Below, piece after piece: positions 8,091 through 15,739 of a stretch of 47,481 bases of DNA. The position numbers and the translations under genes are program-made. The number at the start of each line of letters is the position of its first letter. The stretch's first letter is position 1. The notes beneath the pieces are model-generated. The model did not search any database. It was given only the letters and a program-made list of their open reading frames with translations, and was not told where the DNA came from. This DNA comes from an uncultured Burkholderiales bacterium (lineage in GTDB: Bacteria > Pseudomonadota > Gammaproteobacteria > Burkholderiales > Burkholderiaceae_C), in assembly GCA_903844825.1 (NCBI GenBank), contig CAIMVC010000043.1, forward strand, positions 1-47,481, in the 5' to 3' direction.

Positions 8091-9008
8091 TCAGCCGGCC
8101 GGGTCTGCGTCAACAAAGCGCACCGTGCGCTGCGCCTCCTTGAGCCGCCCGCTTGGGGGCTGCGAAATTCCCCACCGGTCCACGCGCCCTGGCGGCCAAG
8201 TCCAGTCGCCGGGTTGACCGGTGACGTAGCTATCGTCGATCTGCTCGACATCGGCGGTGTACTCGACCACCACATCGAAAGGGCCGACGAAGTAGTTAAA
8301 GACGTTGTTGCCAGGGCCATGCCGGCCCGGTCCCCATTCAATGCCGTAACCGGCATCGCGCATGCGGCCACCGCCGCGCATGACGGCGTCAATATCGGAC
8401 ATCACGAAGGCGATGTGGTTCAGCGCGTCGTTGTCGGTGATGCCCACGGCGATGCTGTGGTGGTCGCTGTTGCAGCGCATGAAGGCCATGATGCGAGTTT
8501 TGTCGGACAGCGAGAAGTCCAGCGCGGAGGCCAGAAAAGCCTGCGTCGCCTCAACGTCATGGCTATTGAGCACCGCATGCGCCAGGCGAATCGGTGCGTC
8601 GGGGCGCGGCGTGGTGTCGGTATGCTGCGCATCCCCGAAAACAAGTTGAAAAATCCGCCCGTGCGGATCAGCAACAGTCACAGCCGTTCCGCCCCCAGGC
8701 TCCTGCAACGGCCCGGGCGCACTCAAGACACGGCCACCCGCGGCCACCGCAGCGACCGCCACCAGGTCGAGCGCCTGGCGGCTGCGCGCGCGCAGAGTGA
8801 CATGACGAATTTGCGCTGCGCCAGCGCGCTGATGCAAGGCCAGCACGTGGTGATCGGCACCAGTGGCGCGCAGGTACAGCGCCTGATCCTGGCGGGCGAC
8901 CACACTTAAGCCCCAGATGCGCGTAAAAAAGTCCTCCGCCAGCACCAGGTCTGGCACATTCAGCGCCACACTGCGCAGCGCGCTGACAAGGCTGGAGGCG
9001 TGACTCAT
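8091..9008 (-). CDS. Type I extradiol (VOC) ring-cleavage dioxygenase
   Basis: A 305-residue two-domain vicinal-oxygen-chelate protein. The C-terminal domain carries the Fe(II) triad at the expected spacing: His144 (RLAHAVLNSHD), His198 (LNHIAFVMSD) and Glu249 (DVVVEYTADVE). His184 (NSDHHSIAV) is well placed as the second-sphere histidine. Such enzymes cleave catechols next to the hydroxyls with O2. The start at 9008 was chosen because GGAG precedes it and the protein then opens with the family's ALRSVALNVPDLVLAEDFF; the frame runs upstream but that part looks non-coding. It is 40 bases after the GlcG-like gene and 94 bases before the FAH gene on the same strand. The precise catechol is unknown. 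Confidence 0.92.
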   Translation of the reverse strand: MSHASSLVSALRSVALNVPDLVLAEDFFTRIWGLSVVARQDQALYLRATGADHHVLALHQRAGAAQIRHVTLRARSRQALDLVAVAAVAAGGRVLSAPGPLQEPGGGTAVTVADPHGRIFQLVFGDAQHTDTTPRPDAPIRLAHAVLNSHDVEATQAFLASALDFSLSDKTRIMAFMRCNSDHHSIAVGITDNDALNHIAFVMSDIDAVMRGGGRMRDAGYGIEWGPGRHGPGNNVFNYFVGPFDVVVEYTADVEQIDDSYVTGQPGDWTWPPGRVDRWGISQPPSGRLKEAQRTVRFVDADPAG

Positions 9009-9048
9009 GCTCGGCTCCGGGTCACAGGCAGGTTGATGAAGGCGGTAC

Positions 9049-9471
9049 TCATCCCGCGACCAGGCCCGCGGCCTCCACACCCGCGATACAAATCGCTTCG
9101 TCTTCATCCCCGGTCCCGCCGCTGGCGCCGACGGCGCCCAGGATTTCACCGGCCGCGTTCTTGATCAGCACGGCACCGGTTTGAGGCAGAAATTTGCCGC
9201 CCGCTGTGGCCGCGAGTGTGGTGAAAAAATTCGGGTTGTCTTTAGCGCGTCCGGCCAGCACCCGGCTCGACGCGCCCATGCCAACAGCCGCCCAGGCCTT
9301 GCCGGTGGCAATGTCGAGGCGAAACATGCTGGCGCCGTCCTCGCGCTGAGCCGACTTCTGGTGCCCCGCGTCGTCGATCACGACCACCCCCATCGGTTTG
9401 TAGCCGGCCTTGGCCGAATGGATCAGCGCCGCAGCGATGATGGTGTTGGCTTGTTGCAGGCTCAGGCCCAT
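9049..9471 (-). CDS. GlcG/HbpS-family (heme-degrading-like) protein
   Basis: A 140-residue single-domain protein of the GlcG/HbpS (DUF336) family: LSLQQANTIIAAALIHSAKAG, then VVVIDDAGHQKSAQREDGAS, then the glycine-rich GEILGAVGASGGTGDEDEAI. The ATG at 9471 has GGAGA just upstream; the frame continues leftward of it without homology. Family members bind heme or small ligands and are frequent accessory genes in aromatic and glycolate operons, with no agreed biochemical role. It is the first gene of the minus-strand operon, facing the LysR gene. Confidence 0.9.
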   Translation of the reverse strand: MGLSLQQANTIIAAALIHSAKAGYKPMGVVVIDDAGHQKSAQREDGASMFRLDIATGKAWAAVGMGASSRVLAGRAKDNPNFFTTLAATAGGKFLPQTGAVLIKNAAGEILGAVGASGGTGDEDEAICIAGVEAAGLVAG

Positions 9472-9584
9472 GAGGTGGTCTCCAATTAAGTTGTGTACAA
9501 CGCTAGCAGCGCTCGCCGCTGAGCGGGCCCCGTCCGAGCGTTCGGCCCGACGCTTCGGCACGCAGTTTAGAGGCCATCACTTCG

Positions 9585-9629
9585 TTTATCCAGTCGATTC
9601 CATGGATAAATACAATCCATCCGATGGAT
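9585..9629. promoter_or_regulatory. Palindromic LysR operator candidates in the divergent promoter
   Basis: Two inverted repeats share the core ATCCA. The first is TTTATCCA (9585-9592) and TGGATAAA (9603-9610), perfect over 8 bp with a 10-base spacer. The second, ATCCAT (9615-9620) and ATGGAT (9624-9629), has a 3-base spacer, overlaps the LysR start codon and also reads as ATC-N9-GAT, the core of NodD-type boxes. Their place between the LysR gene and the catabolic operon suggests autoregulation and inducer-dependent activation. Confidence 0.65.
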
Positions 9630-10568
9630 ATCAAGAACATGGATCTGAACCTGCTGGTGGTCTTTGCCGCAATGGTGGAGCAGCGCAGCGTGACCCGGGC
9701 CGCCGACACGCTGGGCCTGAGCCAGCCCGCCATGAGCGCAGCTGTGGCGCGCCTGCGCAAGCTCTTTGACGACCCGCTCTTTGTACGCTCCGGCTGGGAG
9801 ATGCAACCCACGCCCCGCGCCCTCGAACTGGCCGGGCCGGTGGGGCAAGTCGTCGAGACCATACGCACCGACATCTTGCAGCGTCTGAGCTTTGAGGCCG
9901 CAACCGCCAAACGCCGTTTCACGCTGGTCATGCCCGATATTGGCGAGGTCAATTTTTTGCCGCGCATTTTGAGCCATCTGGCCGTGCATGCGCCGCATAT
10001 CGACCTGCGCACCCTGGCGATGCCTCGCCACGCCGCTGCGTCGGTGCTCGAGTCCGGTGCGGCCGAGCTGGCGCTGGGCTACTTTCCCGACCTCAGAAAG
10101 CCCGGCTTCTACCAGCAAAAGCTGATCGACAACAAGCATGTGTGCATCGTGCGCAGCGCTCACCCGATTGCCGGGCCGCGCATCACGCAGGCGCAGTTTC
10201 TCGCGGCGTCCCATGCCGTGGTCAAGCCAGACGGGCGGGAGCACGTCTTTGAACAATTCCTGCAGGAAAAGGGCTTGCAGCGGCGCGTGGTGGTGGAGCT
10301 GTCTCACTTCATGAGCCTGCTGCCCATTGTTGAGAGTTCGGATCTGGTGGCCACGGTGCCGCAGGATCTGGCCGAATTTTTTGTCACGCACGGTCAGGTC
10401 CGGATGCTGCGCACACCCATCCGGCCACCCAAGATTGATGTTTTTTTGTTTTGGCATCAACGCTTTCAAAAGGACCCGGCGCATGTCTGGTTACGATCGG
10501 CCATCCATGGGGTTTTCACCAAGACAGCCAAAAGCGTCAATAGCGTCAAGAGCCTCACTAGCGCCTAG
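9624..10568 (+). CDS. LysR-family regulator (NahR/NodD-like)
   Basis: A 314-residue LysR-type regulator. The N-terminus has the NahR/NodD/LinR-subgroup opening MDLNLLVVFAAMVEQRSVTR, then the winged-helix segment ADTLGLSQPAMSAAVARLRK LFDDPLFVR. The effector domain (about residues 90-300) includes KRRFTLVMPDIGEVNFLPRI, also typical of the NahR/DntR subgroup. It is divergent from the aromatic operon at 4449-9471, and inverted repeats lie in the gap. I infer it senses an aromatic acid or pathway intermediate and activates that operon. The start at 9624 gives the common MDIKNMDLNLL opening; ATG 9639 is an alternative. Confidence 0.93.
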   Translation: MDIKNMDLNLLVVFAAMVEQRSVTRAADTLGLSQPAMSAAVARLRKLFDDPLFVRSGWEMQPTPRALELAGPVGQVVETIRTDILQRLSFEAATAKRRFTLVMPDIGEVNFLPRILSHLAVHAPHIDLRTLAMPRHAAASVLESGAAELALGYFPDLRKPGFYQQKLIDNKHVCIVRSAHPIAGPRITQAQFLAASHAVVKPDGREHVFEQFLQEKGLQRRVVVELSHFMSLLPIVESSDLVATVPQDLAEFFVTHGQVRMLRTPIRPPKIDVFLFWHQRFQKDPAHVWLRSAIHGVFTKTAKSVNSVKSLTSA

Positions 10569-10643
10569 GGCGCAGGCGCTCATGGGTCTGAACGGCAGCA
10601 CACGGCGCGTCGGTCCCACCACCCGCCAATCAAAGGAGCCGAG

Positions 10644-12029
10644 ATGAATATTGCCTTTTTAGGCGCTGCCCGCGAGGTCACCGGCTCGTGCTATCTGGTC
10701 CAGACCACGCAATGCCGGTTTTTAATTGATTGCGGCATGACTCAAGGCTCACGCGAGTCCACCGAGCGCAACCGAAAGCCTTTTGGCTTTGACCCGCGCA
10801 GCATCGACTTTGTCCTGCTCACTCACGCCCACATCGACCACAGCGGTCTGCTGCCCAAACTCAGCCGCGAGGGCTACACCGGCCCCGTCTACACCACCGC
10901 CGCCAGCGCTGACCTGCTCGGCGTGATGCTGCCGGACGCTGGCCATATCCAGGAGATGGACGCCGAGCGCGCGCTGCGCAGACACCGGCCCAACCCGCAA
11001 CCGCCCATCTACACCGTGCAGGACGCGCGCGAATGCCTGCCGCAATTGCAGGCCGTGCGCTATGACCACCCCTTTTCGCCGCACCCGTCGGTGACATGCT
11101 GCTTTCGCGACGCGGGCCACATTCTGGGTTCGGCCATCCTCGAGATAGAGCTCACCGAAGGCGGCCAGACCCGCAAGCTGGTGGCCTCGGGCGACCTGGG
11201 CCAGCCGGGCCGCCCCATTCTGAAGGATCCAACGCGCATCTTGCGGGCCGACGTGTTGCTGATGGAATCCACCTACGGCGACCGCAACCACAAAGATTTG
11301 CCCAACACCCTCGACGAGCTGGTCAGCGTGGTTCAGGACACGCTGCTCAGGCGCAAGGGCAATGTCATCGTGCCGGCCTTTGCCGTCGGCCGCACCCAGG
11401 AGCTGATTTATCACCTGTTTCAGCTGACACGGCAAGGGCGGCTGCACGACCTGGACATCTTTATCGACTCGCCCATGGCCGTGGCGGTGACCAAAATCAC
11501 CCAGAAGCATTTTGAGCTGTTCGACGCCGAGGCGCGGCAGGTCACCGACTGGCGCGCCAGCAGTCCGAACCTGCCGCGCCTGCATTTTGTGGCCGACGTG
11601 ACCGAGTCCATGGCCCTGAACCAGCGGCAGTCGGGCGCCATCATCATTTCAGCCAGCGGCATGTGCGACGCCGGACGCATCAAGCATCACCTCTTGCACA
11701 ACCTCGGGCGCAGCCAATGCAGCGTCCTGATCACCGGCTACCAGGCCGGCGGCACGCTGGGTCGGCGCTTGGTCGATGGCGAGAAGCTGGTGCGGATATT
11801 TGGCGAGGACGTGGCCGTTCGCGCCTCCATTCACACCCTGGGCGGCTTTTCCGCCCATGCGGATCAGCACGCCTTGCTGGGCTGGGCCGCAGGCTTTGAG
11901 CAAGCGCCGGGCCGAACCTTTATCGTCCACGGTGAAGTCAAGGCCGCCAACGACCTGGCACAAGCCCTGCGCAGCCAGTTGCACTGGCGGGTCGACGTCC
12001 CTGAAATCGGTCAACGCTACGAACTCTGA
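10644..12029 (+). CDS. Beta-CASP metallo-beta-lactamase-fold RNA hydrolase
   Basis: A 461-residue protein of the COG1236 (YSH1/CPSF-like) family. The metallo-beta-lactamase part shows the zinc motif THAHIDHSG (His61, His63, Asp65, His66), His159 in GHILGSA and Asp184 in SGDLGQPG. The inserted beta-CASP domain carries VPAFAVGRTQELIYHLFQL and SASGMCDAGRI. The C-terminal motifs GGFSAHADQ and FIVHGE complete the active site. Archaeal and eukaryotic relatives are RNA endo- or exonucleases; bacterial members of this branch are little studied. AAAGGAGC precedes the ATG. It is followed within 10 bases by the convergent mgtA end, with no terminator seen between. A catalytic hydrolase is likely; the RNA target is unknown. 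Confidence 0.9.
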   Translation: MNIAFLGAAREVTGSCYLVQTTQCRFLIDCGMTQGSRESTERNRKPFGFDPRSIDFVLLTHAHIDHSGLLPKLSREGYTGPVYTTAASADLLGVMLPDAGHIQEMDAERALRRHRPNPQPPIYTVQDARECLPQLQAVRYDHPFSPHPSVTCCFRDAGHILGSAILEIELTEGGQTRKLVASGDLGQPGRPILKDPTRILRADVLLMESTYGDRNHKDLPNTLDELVSVVQDTLLRRKGNVIVPAFAVGRTQELIYHLFQLTRQGRLHDLDIFIDSPMAVAVTKITQKHFELFDAEARQVTDWRASSPNLPRLHFVADVTESMALNQRQSGAIIISASGMCDAGRIKHHLLHNLGRSQCSVLITGYQAGGTLGRRLVDGEKLVRIFGEDVAVRASIHTLGGFSAHADQHALLGWAAGFEQAPGRTFIVHGEVKAANDLAQALRSQLHWRVDVPEIGQRYEL

Positions 12030-12038
12030 AACGCGGTG

Positions 12039-14861
12039 TCATGGCCAGCCCCAGCGTCGCCGGTAGATGCCTTTCATGGCCTGTGTCAGTGCCATGTAGC
12101 CCAGCAGGATCAGCGGCAGAAACAAGAAGTACTGCGCGGGCAAGTGCTGCAGGCCAAAATAGGGCGCCAGTGGCCCCATCGGCAAAAATATGCCCAGCGC
12201 CATCACGGCCACTGTCATCACCACCAGTGGCGCAGCCGCCCGGCTCTGGATGAAAGGCAAACGGGGCGTGCGCACCATGTGCACCACCAGGGTCTGCGTC
12301 AGCAAACCCACCACAAACCAGCCCGACTGGAACAAGCCCTGCTGCTGCGGGGTATCGGCTTTGAAGACAAACCACATCATGGCGAAGGTCGTCAGGTCAA
12401 AGACCGAGCTGATCGGCCCGAAAAAAAGCATGAAATGTCCAATATCGCCCGCCTGCCAGCGCAGCGGCTGGCGTAGCAAATCCTCGTCGACGTGATCAAA
12501 GGCAATCGCTGTCTGCGACACGTCGTAGACCAGGTTTTGCAGCAGCAACTGCACCGGCAACATCGGTAAAAATGGCAGGAACAAGGAGGCAACGAGCATC
12601 GACAGCACGTTGCCGAAGTTGGAGCTGGTGGTCATCAGGAGGTACTTGAGCATGTTGGCAAATGTCCGCCGCCCCTCGCGCACGCCCTCTTGCAGGACCA
12701 TCAGACTTTTCTCCAGAAGAATGATGTCGGCCGCCTCCCTGGCAATGTCGACCGCGGTGTCCACCGATATGCCGATGTCGGCCATGCGCAGTGCCGGTGC
12801 ATCATTGATGCCATCGCCCATGAAACCCACCACATGGCCATTGGCTTTGAGCAAACGCACGATGCGCTCTTTGTCCAGTGGCGTCAGCCGGGCGAACACA
12901 TTGGCTTTCTCCAGCACCGGCGCCAGTTCGGCGTCACTCAGGCGCGCCACCTCGGCGCCTGTCAGCAGGCCATGCTCGGGCAGACCCACTTCACGGCAAA
13001 TCTTGGCGGTGACGCGGTCGTTGTCGCCGCTGAGCACCTTGACCTGCACCCCCAGCTCTTGCAGAGCCTTGAGCGCAGGCGTGGTCGAGTCCTTGGGCGG
13101 ATCAAGAAAGGCCACATAGCCGCTGAGCACGAGATCCCGCTCGTCGGCCACGCTGTACACGCTTTGCGTGGGTGGCAGCACCTTGGATGCCACCGCCACC
13201 ACCCGCAAACCGGCGTCGTTGTAGCTGCTGGTCAGGCTGCGGATGCGTGTCAGCCGCTCGGGCGTGAGCGGCTCATCGCCCTGCCCCTCCCGGACCCGGT
13301 TGCAGACCGTCAAAATCTCGTCAAGCGCACCCTTGGTGATCAGCAGATGGCGCTGGTCACGCTCGGCCACCACCACCGACATGCGACGGCGATTGAAGTC
13401 GAACGGAATTTCGTCGACCTTGCTGTAGGCCGTGGCCAGTTCCAGCACGCTGTGCATTTCCACGTGCTGCAAGACTGCTACGTCCAGCAGGTTCTGCAGA
13501 CCGGTCTGGTAGTAACTGTTGAGGTAGGCCAGCGCCAGCACCTGGTCGCTCTCCTGGCCCCAGGCGTCCACATGCCGGTACAAAAAGATCTTGTCCTGGG
13601 TGAGGGTTCCGGTCTTGTCGGTACACAAAACATCCATGGCGCCAAAGGTCTGAATGGCGTCAAGCCGTTTGACAATCACCTTCTTGCGCGACAAAAAAAC
13701 TGCGCCCCGGCCCAGCGTCGACGTCACGATCATGGGCAGCATCTCCGGGGCCAGCCCGACTGCAATCGACACGGCAAAGAGCATCGAGGCCATCCAGTCA
13801 CCCTTGGTCAGTCCATTGATCAACAACAGCACCGGCACCATGATCAGCATCATGCGAATGAGCAACCAGCTGACTTGATTCAGACCCAGCGTCAACGCAG
13901 AAGCCGGGCCCTCGGCCTGCGCCAAGCGCCCTGCCAGCGCACCAAAGTAGGTGCGCCTGCCGGTATTCACCACCAGGGCAAAGGCCGAGCCGGACAACAC
14001 GTGGGTGCCCATGAAAAGCAGGTTGTCCAAGGCCAGCGGATTGACAAGGTCGGCCGGACGCGGATGGGCAAACTTTTCGACCGGTGCCGACTCGCCCGTC
14101 ATGGCCGACTGCGAAACAAACAAGTCCCTGGCACCCAGCACCCGGCAGTCAGCCGGGATCATGTCGCCGGCTGACAACTTGACCACATCGCCCGGCACCA
14201 ACTGGGCCAGGGGAATGTCCACCAGGTCAGCCGGCTGGACTGGCGCCACCGTCGGGTCCGGGCGGTCCTGATTCTGTCCCTGCACCGACGCGGCCCGCAC
14301 AGGCGGGCGGCAGACCCTGGCGGTGGTGCTGACCATGGCCTTGAGCGCATCGGCCGAGTGTGCGGCGCGCGCCTCTTGCCAATAACGCAGCGAGGTCGCC
14401 AGCACGACCATGGAGCCAATCATGGCGGCGGCCTTGAGGTCCTGGGTCAACCAGGACACCAGCGCCAGCGCGCTGAGCAACAGGTTGAACGGGTTGCTGT
14501 AACTGTGCCAGAGGTGCGCCCACCAGCGCATGGGCCGGTCACGCTCGACCTCATTGGACCCGACCCGGCGCCGGATGGCTGCGGCCTGCGCTGGCGTCAA
14601 GCCACTGGCCCGGCTGCCCAGTTGCGCCAGCGCCGCTTCGGGGCTGCCAGCCGACGCCGCCAGCAGCGCCGCCCCCACCGACTCGGGCAGGTCGCGGCTG
14701 ACGCCGCTTTGCACAACACCCTGAAGAACCGGGTGCCGATGAAAATGCCGATGGAAATGCCGCGGCAGGTAACGAGTGCGGAACACGCTGGCAAGAAGGC
14801 GCGCGACAAGGCTCCTGAGCCTCTCGATGTGCCAGCTTTGGGTTTCTTTGGTTTTTTGCAC
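12039..14861 (-). CDS. mgtA: Magnesium-importing P-type ATPase MgtA
   Basis: A P3B-type ATPase closely resembling enterobacterial MgtA along its whole length. It has the actuator motif SAMTGESAPVEK, phosphorylation site CTDKTGTLT (Asp415 in this numbering), nucleotide-domain KGALDEI, hinge VGFMGDGINDAPALRMADIG, and about ten membrane segments, ending YRRRWGWP as in E. coli (YSRRYGWQ). It imports Mg2+ across the inner membrane. The start is uncertain: no ATG with a ribosome site exists. GTG 14861 gives 940 residues; GTG 15050 and ATG 14957 are further upstream but add non-conserved sequence. The cytosolic N-terminus has a His-rich HFHRHFHRH (residues about 35-43), and a roughly 25-residue linker not in E. 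coli follows CRPPVR. No recognisable leader-peptide Mg2+ sensor was seen. Confidence 0.93.
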   Translation of the reverse strand: MQKTKETQSWHIERLRSLVARLLASVFRTRYLPRHFHRHFHRHPVLQGVVQSGVSRDLPESVGAALLAASAGSPEAALAQLGSRASGLTPAQAAAIRRRVGSNEVERDRPMRWWAHLWHSYSNPFNLLLSALALVSWLTQDLKAAAMIGSMVVLATSLRYWQEARAAHSADALKAMVSTTARVCRPPVRAASVQGQNQDRPDPTVAPVQPADLVDIPLAQLVPGDVVKLSAGDMIPADCRVLGARDLFVSQSAMTGESAPVEKFAHPRPADLVNPLALDNLLFMGTHVLSGSAFALVVNTGRRTYFGALAGRLAQAEGPASALTLGLNQVSWLLIRMMLIMVPVLLLINGLTKGDWMASMLFAVSIAVGLAPEMLPMIVTSTLGRGAVFLSRKKVIVKRLDAIQTFGAMDVLCTDKTGTLTQDKIFLYRHVDAWGQESDQVLALAYLNSYYQTGLQNLLDVAVLQHVEMHSVLELATAYSKVDEIPFDFNRRRMSVVVAERDQRHLLITKGALDEILTVCNRVREGQGDEPLTPERLTRIRSLTSSYNDAGLRVVAVASKVLPPTQSVYSVADERDLVLSGYVAFLDPPKDSTTPALKALQELGVQVKVLSGDNDRVTAKICREVGLPEHGLLTGAEVARLSDAELAPVLEKANVFARLTPLDKERIVRLLKANGHVVGFMGDGINDAPALRMADIGISVDTAVDIAREAADIILLEKSLMVLQEGVREGRRTFANMLKYLLMTTSSNFGNVLSMLVASLFLPFLPMLPVQLLLQNLVYDVSQTAIAFDHVDEDLLRQPLRWQAGDIGHFMLFFGPISSVFDLTTFAMMWFVFKADTPQQQGLFQSGWFVVGLLTQTLVVHMVRTPRLPFIQSRAAAPLVVMTVAVMALGIFLPMGPLAPYFGLQHLPAQYFLFLPLILLGYMALTQAMKGIYRRRWGWP

Positions 14862-15196
14862 TTTTGAATTGACCGCGCCCGAACAAGCAGCCTGATCGAA
14901 GGAACCCGGTCGTTGAAGGTCGCGCCTGCCAGGTGCTTTGTCAAGCGCGGCAGCCATCGAAAATTGCCCACAGCGCGGCGCCAGGCACCTTGCAAGCCGG
15001 GCCATGGCAGCCTGGCCGGGGCATTGGACGCCTGGGCGACGCGACCACACAATTTAACGGCCCTCCCCGGGTTTCCTCGGGGTCTTTTGCACTTGTCAAC
15101 GAAGGTCAGCTGGTTTACCTTCGGCATCAAGTTAGTTCAATAGAGAAAGCGATACGAGCCGTACCCCTTCGGTTGGCTTGGAGCCAGGAGACACAC
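14862..15196. other. Divergent promoter region between mgtA and the oxygenase operon
   Basis: No gene is supported here unless mgtA starts further upstream than assumed. It must hold the mgtA promoter and that of the plus-strand operon. A perfect 7-bp inverted repeat lies at 15100-15123. TTGTCA at 15094-15099 could serve as a -35 element, with TACCTT at 15116-15121 as a poor -10. Confidence 0.5.
15100..15123 (+). promoter_or_regulatory. Inverted-repeat operator candidate upstream of the oxygenase operon
   Basis: CGAAGGT (15100-15106) and ACCTTCG (15117-15123) form a perfect inverted repeat with a 10-base spacer. It sits about 75 bases before the lipocalin-like start and overlaps a possible -35/-10 pair. 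The two-half-site layout would fit a dimeric or pseudo-dimeric winged-helix regulator such as the HxlR-duplicate encoded within this operon; that link is inference. Confidence 0.5.
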
Positions 15197-15739
15197 TTGA
15201 GTCATTCGACCGCACCCGACGACGCCCGCCCGCCGGCAAACCCCGCATCGCCCAGCCAGACCACACCTGGCTCGTCGGCATCGCCAGCCTCCGACTTGTG
15301 TGGCGTCTGGCAGCTGGTGCGCTGGGAAATAGCCTACAGCGACGACCGACCGCCAAGCCACCCTTTCGGGCCTGACGCGACCGGTTTGATTCAGTACACC
15401 ACTGACGGCGGTATGTCCGCCTGCATCGCGCGGGCGGCCCGCCCACCCCTGTCCAGCGACAGCGTGCGGCATGCGCCCGAGGCAGAGCGGCTGTCCGCCT
15501 TCGAAAGCTATTTTCAATACGCAGGCAGCTACTTCGTGCGCGAGCACGAGGGGCGCTGGCAAGTAGTGCACCAGGTCAGCCACGCGCTGAACCCCAACTT
15601 CGTGGGCACCGACCAGGTTCGAAACATGGACTTCGACCGGCTAGGGGGCCTGACGCTGTCGGCCTCTGACGCCTTGCCCGGTGCCGCTGGCGTGGTCCGC
15701 CATCACCGCCTGATCTGGCAGAAAAAGACTGCGCCATGA
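15197..15739 (+). CDS. Lipocalin-like domain protein
   Basis: A 180-residue protein of the Lipocalin_5 type: GVWQLVRWEI (strand A), HPFGPDATGLIQYTTDGGMS, SFESYFQYAGSYF-like helix and strand, then VVHQVSHALNPNFVGTDQVR and a C-terminal RHHRLIWQK. Such beta-barrels bind small hydrophobic molecules; related domains are found beside polyketide and aromatic-degradation genes. The start is TTG at 15197 because AGGAG ends six bases before it and the frame further upstream is not conserved. A Pro/Ser/Thr-rich stretch of about 30 residues precedes the barrel. The stop overlaps the next start (ATGA), so it is the first gene of the operon. Role inferred: substrate carrier or isomerase-like helper for the oxygenase pathway. 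Confidence 0.85.
   Translation: MSHSTAPDDARPPANPASPSQTTPGSSASPASDLCGVWQLVRWEIAYSDDRPPSHPFGPDATGLIQYTTDGGMSACIARAARPPLSSDSVRHAPEAERLSAFESYFQYAGSYFVREHEGRWQVVHQVSHALNPNFVGTDQVRNMDFDRLGGLTLSASDALPGAAGVVRHHRLIWQKKTAP

Noticed and set aside
12690-14174. 494-codon plus-strand frame inside mgtA
   Set aside because: It is a codon-bias shadow of mgtA; His/Gln/Arg-rich translation without any family pattern.
14862-15196. Magnesium-sensing riboswitch or leader peptide upstream of mgtA
   Set aside because: I could not identify an M-box-like fold, a Pro-rich leader peptide or a matching terminator/antiterminator pair.
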